A stretch of 64,000 nt of DNA from Gelidibacter sediminis. GTDB taxonomy: Bacteria; Bacteroidota; Bacteroidia; Flavobacteriales; Flavobacteriaceae. A program made the translations under genes and the position numbers. Under the pieces are notes generated by a model. That model was not told the origin of the DNA. It saw only the letters and a list, made by a program, of their open reading frames with translations, and searched no databases. Shown one piece after another: positions 55,568 through 63,950 of this stretch (the first letter of the stretch is position 1; the number at the start of each line of letters is the position of its first letter). The stretch covers positions 1,389,200 through 1,453,199 of the forward strand of contig NZ_SOBW01000008.1 in assembly GCF_004364975.1 (NCBI RefSeq), in the 5' to 3' direction.

Positions 55568-56480
55568 TTAAAAAGCGCGAATAGCACGTATCCTAAGTAT
55601 GTAGTTCTTATAGCTGACGTACAAGTTGCTGCCAGTTGGGTAGTCTTGGAACCAAGCGTAGTTGTTACTGTCCTCGGTAGAACTCCAAAAAGAGGTACTA
55701 ACAAAACTGCTGCCTCCATTTGTTGTTGCCTTGGCATCAATGGTTGCTATATTTTGATACATCAAATTTAGTTATTCTTTTAAAGGTAAATACCAATCGA
55801 CATAAGTATTACCGTCTTCTGTAATCTGTAATTCATTACAAATACAAGCTGCATAGGTTTTACCATCATCGCCAATGGCTACTTGTGCCGCAATAATGAT
55901 TGATGTGTTGGCTTTGCCAGCATACAAGTCATCGCCATATGCTCGTGTATTTCCAAAAGTTCCGGCATGCCCACCTTACTCCCGTGCTTTGGTCTTCTTT
56001 TGCACATCCCAGTCCGTGTTGCCCTGTTTCGTCAACCCAAAATACAATGCCTCCGTAAGCAAAATCACCTACAGAATAGGTGGTTACACTGCTTACACTT
56101 TCTGCATTTTGTGCATGCACAGCATAAAGCACTGCCATAAACTGCGTCCTCCCCATATCGGTAAGCCCGCCTCCTGTATTTATCTGCACATTCAAATAGT
56201 GGTCGTATTTAATCCAATCAATGGTGTTAAATACGCCAGAAATGGGTGTACCCTCATCAATGTTTAGGAAAACAATGCCATTATCATCAGTGGATGGACT
56301 TGGGGTTTCTTGATATACACTTGTAGCCTATTGTAAAATAGTAAACGGTACCTGTAGTAAAGCGCTAGCAAATACGCTACCTCAACCATTTGTAATAACA
56401 GCCCTACAATTAATGGCTTGTTGCGCAAATTAGTTTCTATAGGCCAAAGATCATAATTTGTAATATGACTTCTATTTCGT
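55568..56480 (-). pseudogene. Lcl/DUF1566-type secreted protein pseudogene with at least four nonsense codons and a frameshift
   Basis: A single ancestral protein can be followed on the minus strand across breaks. The order is: signal-peptide end and FAQQAINCRAVITNG; nonsense codons at 56432-56430 (TAA), 56384-56382 (TGA) and 56330-56328 (TAG); then TSVYQETPSPSTDDNGIVF up to GDFAYGGIVFWVDETGQHG. An extra C in the run at 55970-55972 shifts the frame within VRWHAGTFGNT. Next is YAGKANTSIIIAAQVA, a TAA at 55774-55772 in place of a glutamate codon, and finally FVSTSFWSSTED to the end RIRAIRAF. The last part is the typical C-terminus of Lcl/DUF1566 proteins. The start is uncertain (about 56480). 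It sits directly upstream of the T9SS pseudogene. Confidence 0.85.
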
Positions 56481-56527
56481 TTATATAATTGTATAGCTTA
56501 TTCTTTTACCGAACCCATTTTAAGGCA

Positions 56528-57127
56528 TCAATCCTTTACAAAATCGATTTTTTCTAAATCGGTTTTTGCCTGTAAAAGTTTTTTGCTATCATATCTCCTA
56601 CCATTTAAAGTCATGTGGAAACGGTTTTGTTTGAGGTATTGCAGTTCCGAAAATTGGATATCTTTAACACGCTCTTCTTTTAGTAAAATCCTAACGCCTT
56701 GATGGTCTTGGGTTTTTGCCCAATTATTATCTCCCTTGTTGTTTACCTCCAGAGAAATCATTTTATGGACGGCATTGACATGCCCAAAACCATAATTTCC
56801 GGCACCATCCAAAATTTGGACTGTAATGTTTTCGGTTTCATGATTAGGGTCTGTACTTAAACTATAAGTTCCTACAACGGTTTGCGGTGCTGGCGAATCG
56901 GAACTTCTTAACGGCAAACCTGCCAATTGTTTAGGCAGTTTAGCCTTTAGTTGATCTAGTTGCAAAGCTTCTGTAGTTATTAAATTTTGTTGCCAAGAAC
57001 CAACTTTAGTGGAATTTTCGAGCGCATCAATCTTTTCTTCAAACACATTATTTTCCTTATCAGAAGATTGCTTGCATGAACTTGTCACAAATAAGATGAA
57101 TATTAGTATTAAAAAAAAAGGTCTCAT
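56528..57127 (-). CDS. Lipoprotein of unknown function
   Basis: This is a 199-residue protein with a lipoprotein signal MRPFFLILIFILFVTSSC (cysteine C18). The mature part is mixed alpha/beta with a beta-rich middle (PQTVVGTYSLS, ITVQILDGAGNYGFGHVNAVHKM) and a basic C-terminal helix. I do not recognise the family. It is the last of five minus-strand genes for exported proteins and starts 54 bases after the preceding gene. Its neighbours point to envelope or surface work. Confidence 0.8.
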   Translation of the reverse strand: MRPFFLILIFILFVTSSCKQSSDKENNVFEEKIDALENSTKVGSWQQNLITTEALQLDQLKAKLPKQLAGLPLRSSDSPAPQTVVGTYSLSTDPNHETENITVQILDGAGNYGFGHVNAVHKMISLEVNNKGDNNWAKTQDHQGVRILLKEERVKDIQFSELQYLKQNRFHMTLNGRRYDSKKLLQAKTDLEKIDFVKD

Positions 57128-57181
57128 AACATTTCTGTATTAAAATTTAACATGTTCATCTCATCTTGGTGTTTCCAATTG

Positions 57182-57880
57182 TTAAAAATATTTTGCTATC
57201 CATTTAATACCATCTTCTGCTTTAACATTTTTAACTACAACCTTACTAGGTTTATTGGAGATAACTTTTGAATTCATTTTATGGATATCTTCAATGGTAT
57301 AGGCTATAAAATTCAACCCTGCTTCCAGTTCCAATTGATAGTGGTAGCTGGCGTTTACCGTCTCTTCTGAAAACTGAAATGTGGTAGCACACTCGGTCTG
57401 AAATGTAGTAGCTTCAGCAACGTAAACCACATCGTAAAATGTGCCCTTTACGGGACTGTTGTAAGCTTCGTCTTCCAACCAGTGCACCAGGGCTTCGTCG
57501 GTAACGGGAAACAGCACGCCCACATAGCGTTCTTTGTACCATAACGAAATGGGACTTATACTAGTTGCCATAACATTTGGGTACATAGGCTCGCCCTGCC
57601 CAATACAATTAAAGCGGAGTGCATATTTAAAATCGTTCACTATAATCTGCTTATCCTCATTGGTAGAATGAAATGCTTCTTTTTTCGGAAAATCAAATTC
57701 TAAAGTTCCATTGGCGGTCAATTTCCCAATGTTTACAGCGCTGTCCATACCCATAGGCCAAAGTACTATGTCCATTTCGGGCATATTCTTTAACGGGTTT
57801 TCAAGCTTTCCAGTATGGGTTTGTGTATGCCCTAAAATACATAAAAGTAGACCAAGAAATGTAAATAATTGTTGTTTCAT
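57182..57880 (-). CDS. Secreted protein of unknown function
   Basis: This is a 232-residue protein with a signal peptide (MKQQLFTFLGLLLCILGHTQ). The mature part is beta-rich with many aromatic residues (WPMGMDSAVNIGKL, SLWYKERYVGVLFPV, ATTFQTECATTFQF) and ends with a lysine-rich stretch. No catalytic motif or sorting domain is visible, so it probably stays in the periplasm. It is in the same direction as the T9SS cargo gene, with 133 bases between. Upstream, TTTAGAATTGTC (57900-57911) is a partial match to the 12-bp site found at 60813-60897. Confidence 0.8.
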   Translation of the reverse strand: MKQQLFTFLGLLLCILGHTQTHTGKLENPLKNMPEMDIVLWPMGMDSAVNIGKLTANGTLEFDFPKKEAFHSTNEDKQIIVNDFKYALRFNCIGQGEPMYPNVMATSISPISLWYKERYVGVLFPVTDEALVHWLEDEAYNSPVKGTFYDVVYVAEATTFQTECATTFQFSEETVNASYHYQLELEAGLNFIAYTIEDIHKMNSKVISNKPSKVVVKNVKAEDGIKWIAKYF

Positions 57881-58013
57881 TGTATGTTTTTTAATATTTT
57901 TAGAATTGTCATTGTAAACTTCAAAGCAGTCAAAAACGAAACATTTTTAATTGTAGGTTATCATTTGTGAAAAGTGCTTCGTTGTTCGTGTCTCACACCT
58001 AAAGATGACAGCC

Positions 58014-59408
58014 TTAAGCTTTATTGCTTATCACCAATTTTTTATAGGTTATTTTCTCCTTATGACCAATGCGCACAAGATAGATTCCGTTGGTAAAATT
58101 GGTTGTGTCAATGGTTTCTATTCCTGTATTTGCGTTGATTGAAAACACTTCTTTTCCCGTAATGTCAAAAACTTTTATGTCCGTTTCTCCATAGGGTAGA
58201 TTTGTTAAGGTTACCAAATCATTTGCTGGGTTGGGATATAAAGAAACCCTTGAAACTTCGTTGTCTTGTACACTCATGGTGTTTGTGAATTTCATGACCG
58301 AAGCTCTTCGGTAGGATAAACCTATTAAAGACGTTTCGCTAATTGCCAAATAAGGCTCGTCACTACTGTTTAGCAATAAAGATGAGTGAAATGCCCTACC
58401 TTCTGAAAACCCATGGCTTCCAACTGTTTCCCAATTAGTTCCATTAAATTTGACCACGGTAGCCTTGTCTTCATTATCTCTGTCCATGTAAGCTAAATAT
58501 GGCACTCCAACACTACTAAATGTGAGTGAGAAATTAAAAGCCCTATCAGGAGAAAATCCAGCCAAACCTACCGTTTCCCAATTGCTACCATTAAATTTCA
58601 TGACAGTAGCCTTAAATTGATTGGCTTTATCTGTAAAAGCCACATAAGGTTCGTCTGTATTACTAAACGCAAGCGTACAATAATCTGCTTCATCATTCGA
58701 GAATCTAGGCATACCTACTGTCTCCCAATTAGAGCCATTAAATTTCATTACAGTAATCCTCTCCCTTTCCGAGTAGGCACCTCCGTAGTCTTTAAAAGCC
58801 ACGTAAAGTACCCCTGAAGCATTGAGCTTTAGGGAAACATCGGTTACCTGACCATCTGAGAACCCAGGACTCCCTACATTCTCCCAATTAGCTCCATTAA
58901 ACTTCATAACGGTTAACTTGGTTAAATTACCATGGTCTCTGTAAGCTACATAAGGGACTCCGCTGTTACTCAATGCTAACGAAACAGAAAAAGCACCACC
59001 TGCAGAAAAACCAGGCGATCCAACGTTTACCCAGTTGGTTCCATCAAACTTCATCACCGTAGCTTGGTTTGCGAGAAATGATCTGTCTTGGAAAGCTACG
59101 TAAGGCTCCCCACTATCATTGATAGCAAGGGAACAAAAATCTGCCTGATTAGTAGAAAAACCTCGTGCTCCCACGGCTTCCCAATTAGTCCCATTAAATT
59201 TCATCACAGAGACTTTATTCAAATGTAAAGAATCCAAAAAAGCAACATAAGGCTCATCGGTACTATTGAGAGCAAATGAAGTATAATCTACACCTCCACC
59301 TGAAAACCCAGGCGTTCCAACATATTCCCAACTTTGTGCATTGGAGAATGGTATAATGCATAGCGTTAAAATTATAAAAAATGTAAAATTGTGTAGAGTT
59401 GTTTTCAT
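58014..59408 (-). CDS. T9SS cargo with a seven-repeat (beta-propeller-like) domain
   Basis: This is a 464-residue secreted protein. A signal peptide (to about residue 24) is followed by seven tandem repeats of about 52 residues. Each has the consensus WExVGxPGFSxGxAxxxSLAxxxxxxPYVAFxDxxxxxKxTVMKFNGxN, matching a seven-bladed propeller. A type A T9SS sorting domain (about 390-464, YPNPANDLVTLTNLPYG) closes the protein and should lead to cell-surface attachment. The repeat sequence is near-identical from copy to copy, a sign of recent internal duplication. No catalytic residue is evident; the propeller may be a binding platform. Confidence 0.92.
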   Translation of the reverse strand: MKTTLHNFTFFIILTLCIIPFSNAQSWEYVGTPGFSGGGVDYTSFALNSTDEPYVAFLDSLHLNKVSVMKFNGTNWEAVGARGFSTNQADFCSLAINDSGEPYVAFQDRSFLANQATVMKFDGTNWVNVGSPGFSAGGAFSVSLALSNSGVPYVAYRDHGNLTKLTVMKFNGANWENVGSPGFSDGQVTDVSLKLNASGVLYVAFKDYGGAYSERERITVMKFNGSNWETVGMPRFSNDEADYCTLAFSNTDEPYVAFTDKANQFKATVMKFNGSNWETVGLAGFSPDRAFNFSLTFSSVGVPYLAYMDRDNEDKATVVKFNGTNWETVGSHGFSEGRAFHSSLLLNSSDEPYLAISETSLIGLSYRRASVMKFTNTMSVQDNEVSRVSLYPNPANDLVTLTNLPYGETDIKVFDITGKEVFSINANTGIETIDTTNFTNGIYLVRIGHKEKITYKKLVISNKA

Positions 59409-59439
59409 AATTTTAATGTTTTTAATTCTAATCTAAAAA

Positions 59440-59910
59440 TCAACCTACATTAAATGAAAACGTGGTATTTATGGATTCTGAATTTATCTTTACAGGTTTC
59501 ATTTCCAGTTGTATCTCATAATTTCCAGGTGCAAGTGTTCCTTGGTTTTTATTGGCTGCTTTTTGAAGTAACGGGATAAGATCGAAAGCTTCAATAGGCA
59601 CGTACATATCACCTGGTAACCATGGCCAATCGTTACGGCTGCTGCTCCCAATGGCTTTTCCGTTATAAGTAATGGTAGTTTTCATTTGAAAGAGCACTAA
59701 CCCCTCGTTTCCCGAAATATTCTTAAAGCGGAACAGGATTTTGTGCTTGCCGTCTCTAAAGTTTTTGAACAGAGCTACTGGTTCCTGTGATTTCAATGTG
59801 GTGGTTTTACCCCAACCTTCAACAGTAAGTTTGCCTGAAAGTGATTGCCCTAAAGCGGTAGTACCAAACATGCTGAGCATAAAAACAATAGAATAGATAA
59901 AAGATTTCAT
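59440..59910 (-). CDS. Small secreted protein, function unknown
   Basis: This is a 156-residue protein with a signal peptide (MKSFIYSIVFMLSMFGTTALGQ). The mature part is all-beta in style (KLTVEGWGKTTTL, HKILFRFKNISG, VLFQMKTTITYNGK, YEIQLEMKPVKI), perhaps an immunoglobulin-like or jelly-roll domain. I recognise no family. It lies between the DUF4412-like gene (15 bases upstream) and the T9SS propeller gene (31 bases downstream), so it is most likely in one transcript with both. Confidence 0.82.
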   Translation of the reverse strand: MKSFIYSIVFMLSMFGTTALGQSLSGKLTVEGWGKTTTLKSQEPVALFKNFRDGKHKILFRFKNISGNEGLVLFQMKTTITYNGKAIGSSSRNDWPWLPGDMYVPIEAFDLIPLLQKAANKNQGTLAPGNYEIQLEMKPVKINSESINTTFSFNVG

Positions 59911-59925
59911 ATAGTCAATCGTATT

Positions 59926-60759
59926 TTATAGTTTTAAATAATCTTTGGTGCTAAACTTATAATCTACAGCTTCAATGGCCACACACTCCATAGTTCCCGA
60001 AGTGTTTTTTTTACCTTTGTTTTTTTTATCGATCATTTCCATATGCATCATAAGTGCACCCTTATAATTTTTAAATTGTTCTTTTATGGGTTCAGGATAA
60101 CGATCCATTTCAGACTTGAAAACTTGATCAAAACTCACGGGCGCATCTACGGTAAAGTAGGATACAAATGCATACTCATCATTTTCAAACTTTTTACCTA
60201 TGCAATCGTAACCCAAAAATGTTTTGTTGGGCAAGTCTGTTATGGTAAAATCCTCCAGCGATGGAGATTCAATGTCTTCAATATCATCCATAGTTTCATC
60301 CATATCAATCGAAGTTGCCGTTACCACTTTATTGCCACCGCTTTCCATAAACATAAAAGTAGTATTTGCATCATCATCAATGACCATAAAAAACGGTACG
60401 CCAGCGTTCATTTTCATGCCCATATATGTGGCATCAGGCTCAAGAAAATAGTCTAAGTCCATCTCTCCGCTTGCAGTAGTCATCTTTAATTGGTATTTAT
60501 ATGAAAATTGATAAGAATCTGGAACATTTTTGGCATCTACCTTTTTGCCCTTTGCCTGAGGACTATTGAGGTTAACATCAAAAATTCTGTCTAAAGAATT
60601 AGAAGCTTTTTCGGAGGCTTTTTCGGCAGTTTTCTCTACAACAGTCTGTTCTACCTTCTCTTCAATCCTTTTCTTGAGTTTTTTTAAAAATTGAGCCTCT
60701 GAGGTTTGTGTAAAACCCACCACCAACAAAAGTAATATTATGTACCTTGACCTTTTCAT
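59926..60759 (-). CDS. DUF4412-like exported protein, first gene of the secreted operon
   Basis: This is a 277-residue protein with a signal peptide (MKRSRYIILLLLVVGFTQTSEAQ). Next come a basic/acidic helical stretch (FLKKLKKRIEEKVEQTVVEKTAEKASEK) and a beta-rich domain (about 80-277, with YKYQLKMTTASGEMDLDYF, FMVIDDDANTTFMFM and LPNKTFLGYDCIGKKF). This is the DUF4412 pattern, a family of unknown function in Bacteroidota. It is the first gene of the run down to 56528. A minus-strand -7 element (60783-60776) precedes it, and a pair of 12-bp sites (60813-60845) lies just upstream of that. Confidence 0.85.
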   Translation of the reverse strand: MKRSRYIILLLLVVGFTQTSEAQFLKKLKKRIEEKVEQTVVEKTAEKASEKASNSLDRIFDVNLNSPQAKGKKVDAKNVPDSYQFSYKYQLKMTTASGEMDLDYFLEPDATYMGMKMNAGVPFFMVIDDDANTTFMFMESGGNKVVTATSIDMDETMDDIEDIESPSLEDFTITDLPNKTFLGYDCIGKKFENDEYAFVSYFTVDAPVSFDQVFKSEMDRYPEPIKEQFKNYKGALMMHMEMIDKKNKGKKNTSGTMECVAIEAVDYKFSTKDYLKL

Positions 60760-60775
60760 AATTATTGTTTTGAAA

Positions 60776-60783
60776 CAAACTTA
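60776..60783 (-). promoter_or_regulatory. -7 promoter element of the secreted operon
   Basis: Minus-strand TAAGTTTG, an exact TAnnTTTG, 17 bases before the ATG at 60759. No TTG stands at the expected -33. The nearest 12-bp operator copy begins 30 bases upstream, as expected for an activator-dependent promoter. Confidence 0.6.
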
Positions 60784-60812
60784 ACCATCAATAGTTGTTT
60801 TAAAAACACGTA

Positions 60813-60897
60813 TTTAGAATTTGGCAGATTCCATTTAGAATTTGGAAAAAGTAGCTTTGGCTAACCAAATTCTAAACTCAGACAGCCAAATTCTAAA
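60813..60897. promoter_or_regulatory. Mirror-image double operator: four copies of TTTAGAATTTGG, 21-bp spacing
   Basis: Copies on the plus strand lie at 60813-60824 and 60834-60845. Copies on the minus strand lie at 60865-60876 and 60886-60897. Each pair repeats every 21 bp (two helical turns), and the pairs face opposite divergent genes in the same relative orientation. Paired direct repeats with this spacing are the known binding format of LytTR domains, and a LytTR regulator is encoded at 63015. The exact protein-site match is inferred. Confidence 0.75.
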
Positions 60898-60930
60898 TTT
60901 TGTATAAAGGAGTAAAAATCATTTTTTATA

Positions 60931-60961
60931 TTGTGTAAAATTGAATGGATAGATGATTTTG
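60931..60961 (+). promoter_or_regulatory. Candidate promoter of the LytS-type kinase gene
   Basis: TTG (60931-60933), 20 bases, then TGATTTTG (60954-60961), one mismatch from TAnnTTTG. The predicted start is about 16 bases before the ATG at 60984. Confidence 0.45.
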
Positions 60962-60983
60962 GCTTTTAAAAAAATATGGCAAA

Positions 60984-63011
60984 ATGAAGAAACTGGTTAT
61001 CATTACGCTTCTCTATCTTTTAACTTTTTATACCTTATCTGCCCAGATAAAGGTTGATGCTATTGACTCAAGTTTCAAACTTATTGGCAATCCAGAGGTG
61101 CAAGCCTTAAAAAGCGTTAGCGATGTTTCGATTAATAATATTATAAAAAGTACTTCTTGGAAAGCTTACGACTCCACTTTTACGGCAAGTAGAGACACAG
61201 CTGTTTGGATGAGTTTCAAACTAAAAAATACTACTCAAGAGATACTTTCAACCTATCTTTTTTACGATGGACATTACATCGATATTTACCTTGAAAAAGA
61301 GGATGAGTATAAACATTACAAAAATGGCTACTTCAGACCATTAAACCAACGCCCTGAACCTAAATCGTACTTTTTTACCGAACTTAAACTTTCACCATTG
61401 CAACAATCGCAATGTTATATTAAATTGAGTACTAATTATAAAAGCACAAGATTTACCGCTCCCATTTTGTACTCAAAAATTGGACATCTGGAGTTTACGA
61501 ACAATTTGCAAAAAATTCATGGCCCACCCATAGCATTTATCTACGTCTATTTGATTTCGATGTGCTGTATTGCTTTTTTTGTATTAGTATTTTATTTTCG
61601 ATTGCAGAAACGAATTTATATCTACTACTTTGGCTATCTGTTTTTTCAAATTATTTATGCGCTATTGGTCTTACAAACTACACCAGCCACCATAGCAAAC
61701 TTTGCGGTTCACTTTCCTTATTTTTCAAACCTGATTTCGGAATCGGCACAATTTATCTTTATTGGTTTTTATATTTTGTTTATACTGCATTTGCTTACAG
61801 TAAAAATGTTTGACCGTAAACTGGCCAAAACATTAACAATATTTGCTATTATTTGCTTCACTTATGCCATATTATGGTTTGGGTTTAATCTTGTTTGGGT
61901 TGATATGGATGTTAGAAGAATAGCATCTATAATAATACGAGTCATTGTTTTACCTCTTAATCTATTCTTGTTTTTCTGGATAATTTACAAGGTAAAACAT
62001 CCATTACTCAAATATTTTGTTGTGGGACAGAGTCTTTTTTTCATAGGTTCTGCTCTTTCATCCATTGTTTACTACAGTGGCTTATACCAAGTACCCAATG
62101 GCATTTTTAGTTTCCCATACTCGCAAAACGTCATCTTTATGGGGGGGCTTTTGGGCGAAGTACTGTGTTTTTCAATAGCTTTAGGAGAAAGTATGTTTCT
62201 GGTGCAAAAAGATAAAGAAAAGACGAGTCAAAAATTGATTGAGCAATTACAGCGCAACAAGATTATGGAAAGCAACATGCGCAAAGAATTGGATAAACAA
62301 ATCAACCAAAAAACTAAAGAACTGGTACAGGTCTATTCTAAAATTGAAAAACAAAAAGAAGAACAACTAAATAAATCGTTTAATGAACGTTTACGAAACA
62401 TGAAAATGTTGGCATTACGCTCGCAAATGAACCCACATTTTATATTCAATAGCTTAAATGCTCTTAAAAATTTAGTCATGCAGTCACGAGAGGAAGATGC
62501 AATTAGCTATTTGGATAATTTTTCATTATTGCTTCGTAACATATTGCAAAATAGCAGTAAAAACAGTATTACCGTAGAAGATGAACTTGAAATATTAGAA
62601 CTATACCTTTCTCTAGAAAAAAGAAGGTTAGGGAATAATTTTTCCTATGTCATCCAATGTGATTCCCGTGAAATACTATCACAATATAACATACCACCCT
62701 TATTGTTACAACCTTTCGTAGAGAATGCCATATGGCATGGGCTTTATCCGAGTAATAAACCTGAAAAAAAACTTACCTTGGTGTTTGACACTTCCAAACA
62801 ACTGCAAATTATTATTGAAGATAATGGAATTGGACGAAAAGAAAGTAGTAAGACAAAAAAAACACATCAATCTGCTGGAACCAATATTACAAAGGAACGG
62901 TTAACACTTTACAACCATGTAAGTCATACCCAAATGCAACTCAGCATTTTGGACTTGGAAGATAACGGTAAACCTTCTGGAACGCGCATAACAATAACTT
63001 ATAACGATTAG
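60984..63011 (+). CDS. 7TMR-DISM/LytS-type sensor histidine kinase
   Basis: This is a 675-residue sensor. A signal peptide (to about residue 20) precedes an extracytoplasmic 7TMR-DISMED2-like beta domain (about 30-175), which in this family often binds carbohydrate-like ligands. Seven helices follow at about 182-405, then a coiled coil (about 408-475). The His_kinase domain has the phospho-acceptor H485 in RSQMNPHFIFNSLNALKN, and the ATPase domain has PPLLLQPFVENAIWHGL. The regulator gene starts 3 bases after the stop, so the two are a dedicated pair. The ligand is unknown. Confidence 0.94.
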   Translation: MKKLVIITLLYLLTFYTLSAQIKVDAIDSSFKLIGNPEVQALKSVSDVSINNIIKSTSWKAYDSTFTASRDTAVWMSFKLKNTTQEILSTYLFYDGHYIDIYLEKEDEYKHYKNGYFRPLNQRPEPKSYFFTELKLSPLQQSQCYIKLSTNYKSTRFTAPILYSKIGHLEFTNNLQKIHGPPIAFIYVYLISMCCIAFFVLVFYFRLQKRIYIYYFGYLFFQIIYALLVLQTTPATIANFAVHFPYFSNLISESAQFIFIGFYILFILHLLTVKMFDRKLAKTLTIFAIICFTYAILWFGFNLVWVDMDVRRIASIIIRVIVLPLNLFLFFWIIYKVKHPLLKYFVVGQSLFFIGSALSSIVYYSGLYQVPNGIFSFPYSQNVIFMGGLLGEVLCFSIALGESMFLVQKDKEKTSQKLIEQLQRNKIMESNMRKELDKQINQKTKELVQVYSKIEKQKEEQLNKSFNERLRNMKMLALRSQMNPHFIFNSLNALKNLVMQSREEDAISYLDNFSLLLRNILQNSSKNSITVEDELEILELYLSLEKRRLGNNFSYVIQCDSREILSQYNIPPLLLQPFVENAIWHGLYPSNKPEKKLTLVFDTSKQLQIIIEDNGIGRKESSKTKKTHQSAGTNITKERLTLYNHVSHTQMQLSILDLEDNGKPSGTRITITYND

Positions 63012-63014
63012 ACA

Positions 63015-63776
63015 ATGAAAAAAATTATAATTATAGATGATGAAACACATTGCATAAACGTTCTGACAAGTCTTATAAAAAAAGTACATACTGACTATGA
63101 AATTATCGGAACATTTAGCAACCCAGAATCAGGTTTGAAGTTTATTAAAACTAATCCACTAGACCTTCTATTTTTAGATATCGAAATGCCCAATCTTAAT
63201 GGTTTTGCTTTGTTGGATAAAATATTACCCATAGATTTTGACATTATTTTTACAACAGCTTATGACCAATATGCCATTCGCGCCTTTGAGTATAGTGCCA
63301 TTAACTACTTGCTAAAGCCTATAACAGAGAAAAGCATCGTAAAGGCACTATCCGGCTGGGAAAAACGACGCAAAAAGACCACTATAGAACAATGGCAATT
63401 ATTACATAATAATATAAACAGCCCGGAAATTAATGCTTCTAGAATTGCATTGCCGACAGCAGTAGGCTACCATATTGTGGACATAAAAAATATTGTACGT
63501 TGTGAATCAGATAACAACTATACTTATTTTTTTTTAGTAAATGAAAATAATCTACTTATATGTAAAACCCTTAAAGAAATAGAAAAAATGCTTTGTGATT
63601 ATGGTTTTTTACGTGTACATCAATCGCATTTAATCAATCCACAATATGTTAAAGCCATTCTTAAACAAGATGGAGGAACAGTACTTATGAACGATAAAAA
63701 AGAAATCCCAGTTTCAAGGCAAAAACGAAATGAAATTAACAATATCTTGGAATCTATGCTGAGATTTGGGCAATGA
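63015..63776 (+). CDS. LytTR-family response regulator
   Basis: This is a 253-residue regulator. The receiver domain (about 1-120) has acidic residues D8-D9, phospho-acceptor D55 (LLFLDIEMP) and the conserved lysine in NYLLKPI. A LytTR DNA-binding domain (about 145-250) follows, with IVRCESDNNYTYFFL, GFLRVHQSHLINPQYV and the C-terminal IPVSRQKRNEI. This domain binds paired direct repeats about 21 bp apart, which is the arrangement found in the intergenic region 60813-60897. It is coupled to the upstream kinase. No terminator was found directly downstream before the rRNA terminator on the other strand. Confidence 0.96.
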   Translation: MKKIIIIDDETHCINVLTSLIKKVHTDYEIIGTFSNPESGLKFIKTNPLDLLFLDIEMPNLNGFALLDKILPIDFDIIFTTAYDQYAIRAFEYSAINYLLKPITEKSIVKALSGWEKRRKKTTIEQWQLLHNNINSPEINASRIALPTAVGYHIVDIKNIVRCESDNNYTYFFLVNENNLLICKTLKEIEKMLCDYGFLRVHQSHLINPQYVKAILKQDGGTVLMNDKKEIPVSRQKRNEINNILESMLRFGQ

Positions 63777-63906
63777 AAAATTTTTATCATTATTCAAAAA
63801 AATCACTTCAAAAAGCACAATAACATACAAATTGATTAAATGTGATTTCACTTAAAAAACATAGAGAGTGAAGGCTTATTATCATATCATTTGAAAAGCA
63901 TAAAGC

Positions 63907-63940
63907 AAAAAAAATCCCCAACAAATAAATGTTGGGGATT
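63907..63940 (-). terminator. Terminator of the rRNA operon
   Basis: AATCCCCAACA pairs with TGTTGGGGATT (63913-63940). On the minus strand the stem is followed by TTTTTTTT. It lies 10 bases beyond the 5S rRNA 3' end. Confidence 0.92.
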
Positions 63941-63950
63941 CTCTAAAAAA

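Noticed and set aside
55875..56267. A 130-residue plus-strand gene
   Set aside because: It is the complement of the Lcl/DUF1566-type pseudogene and shows no protein-like pattern of its own.
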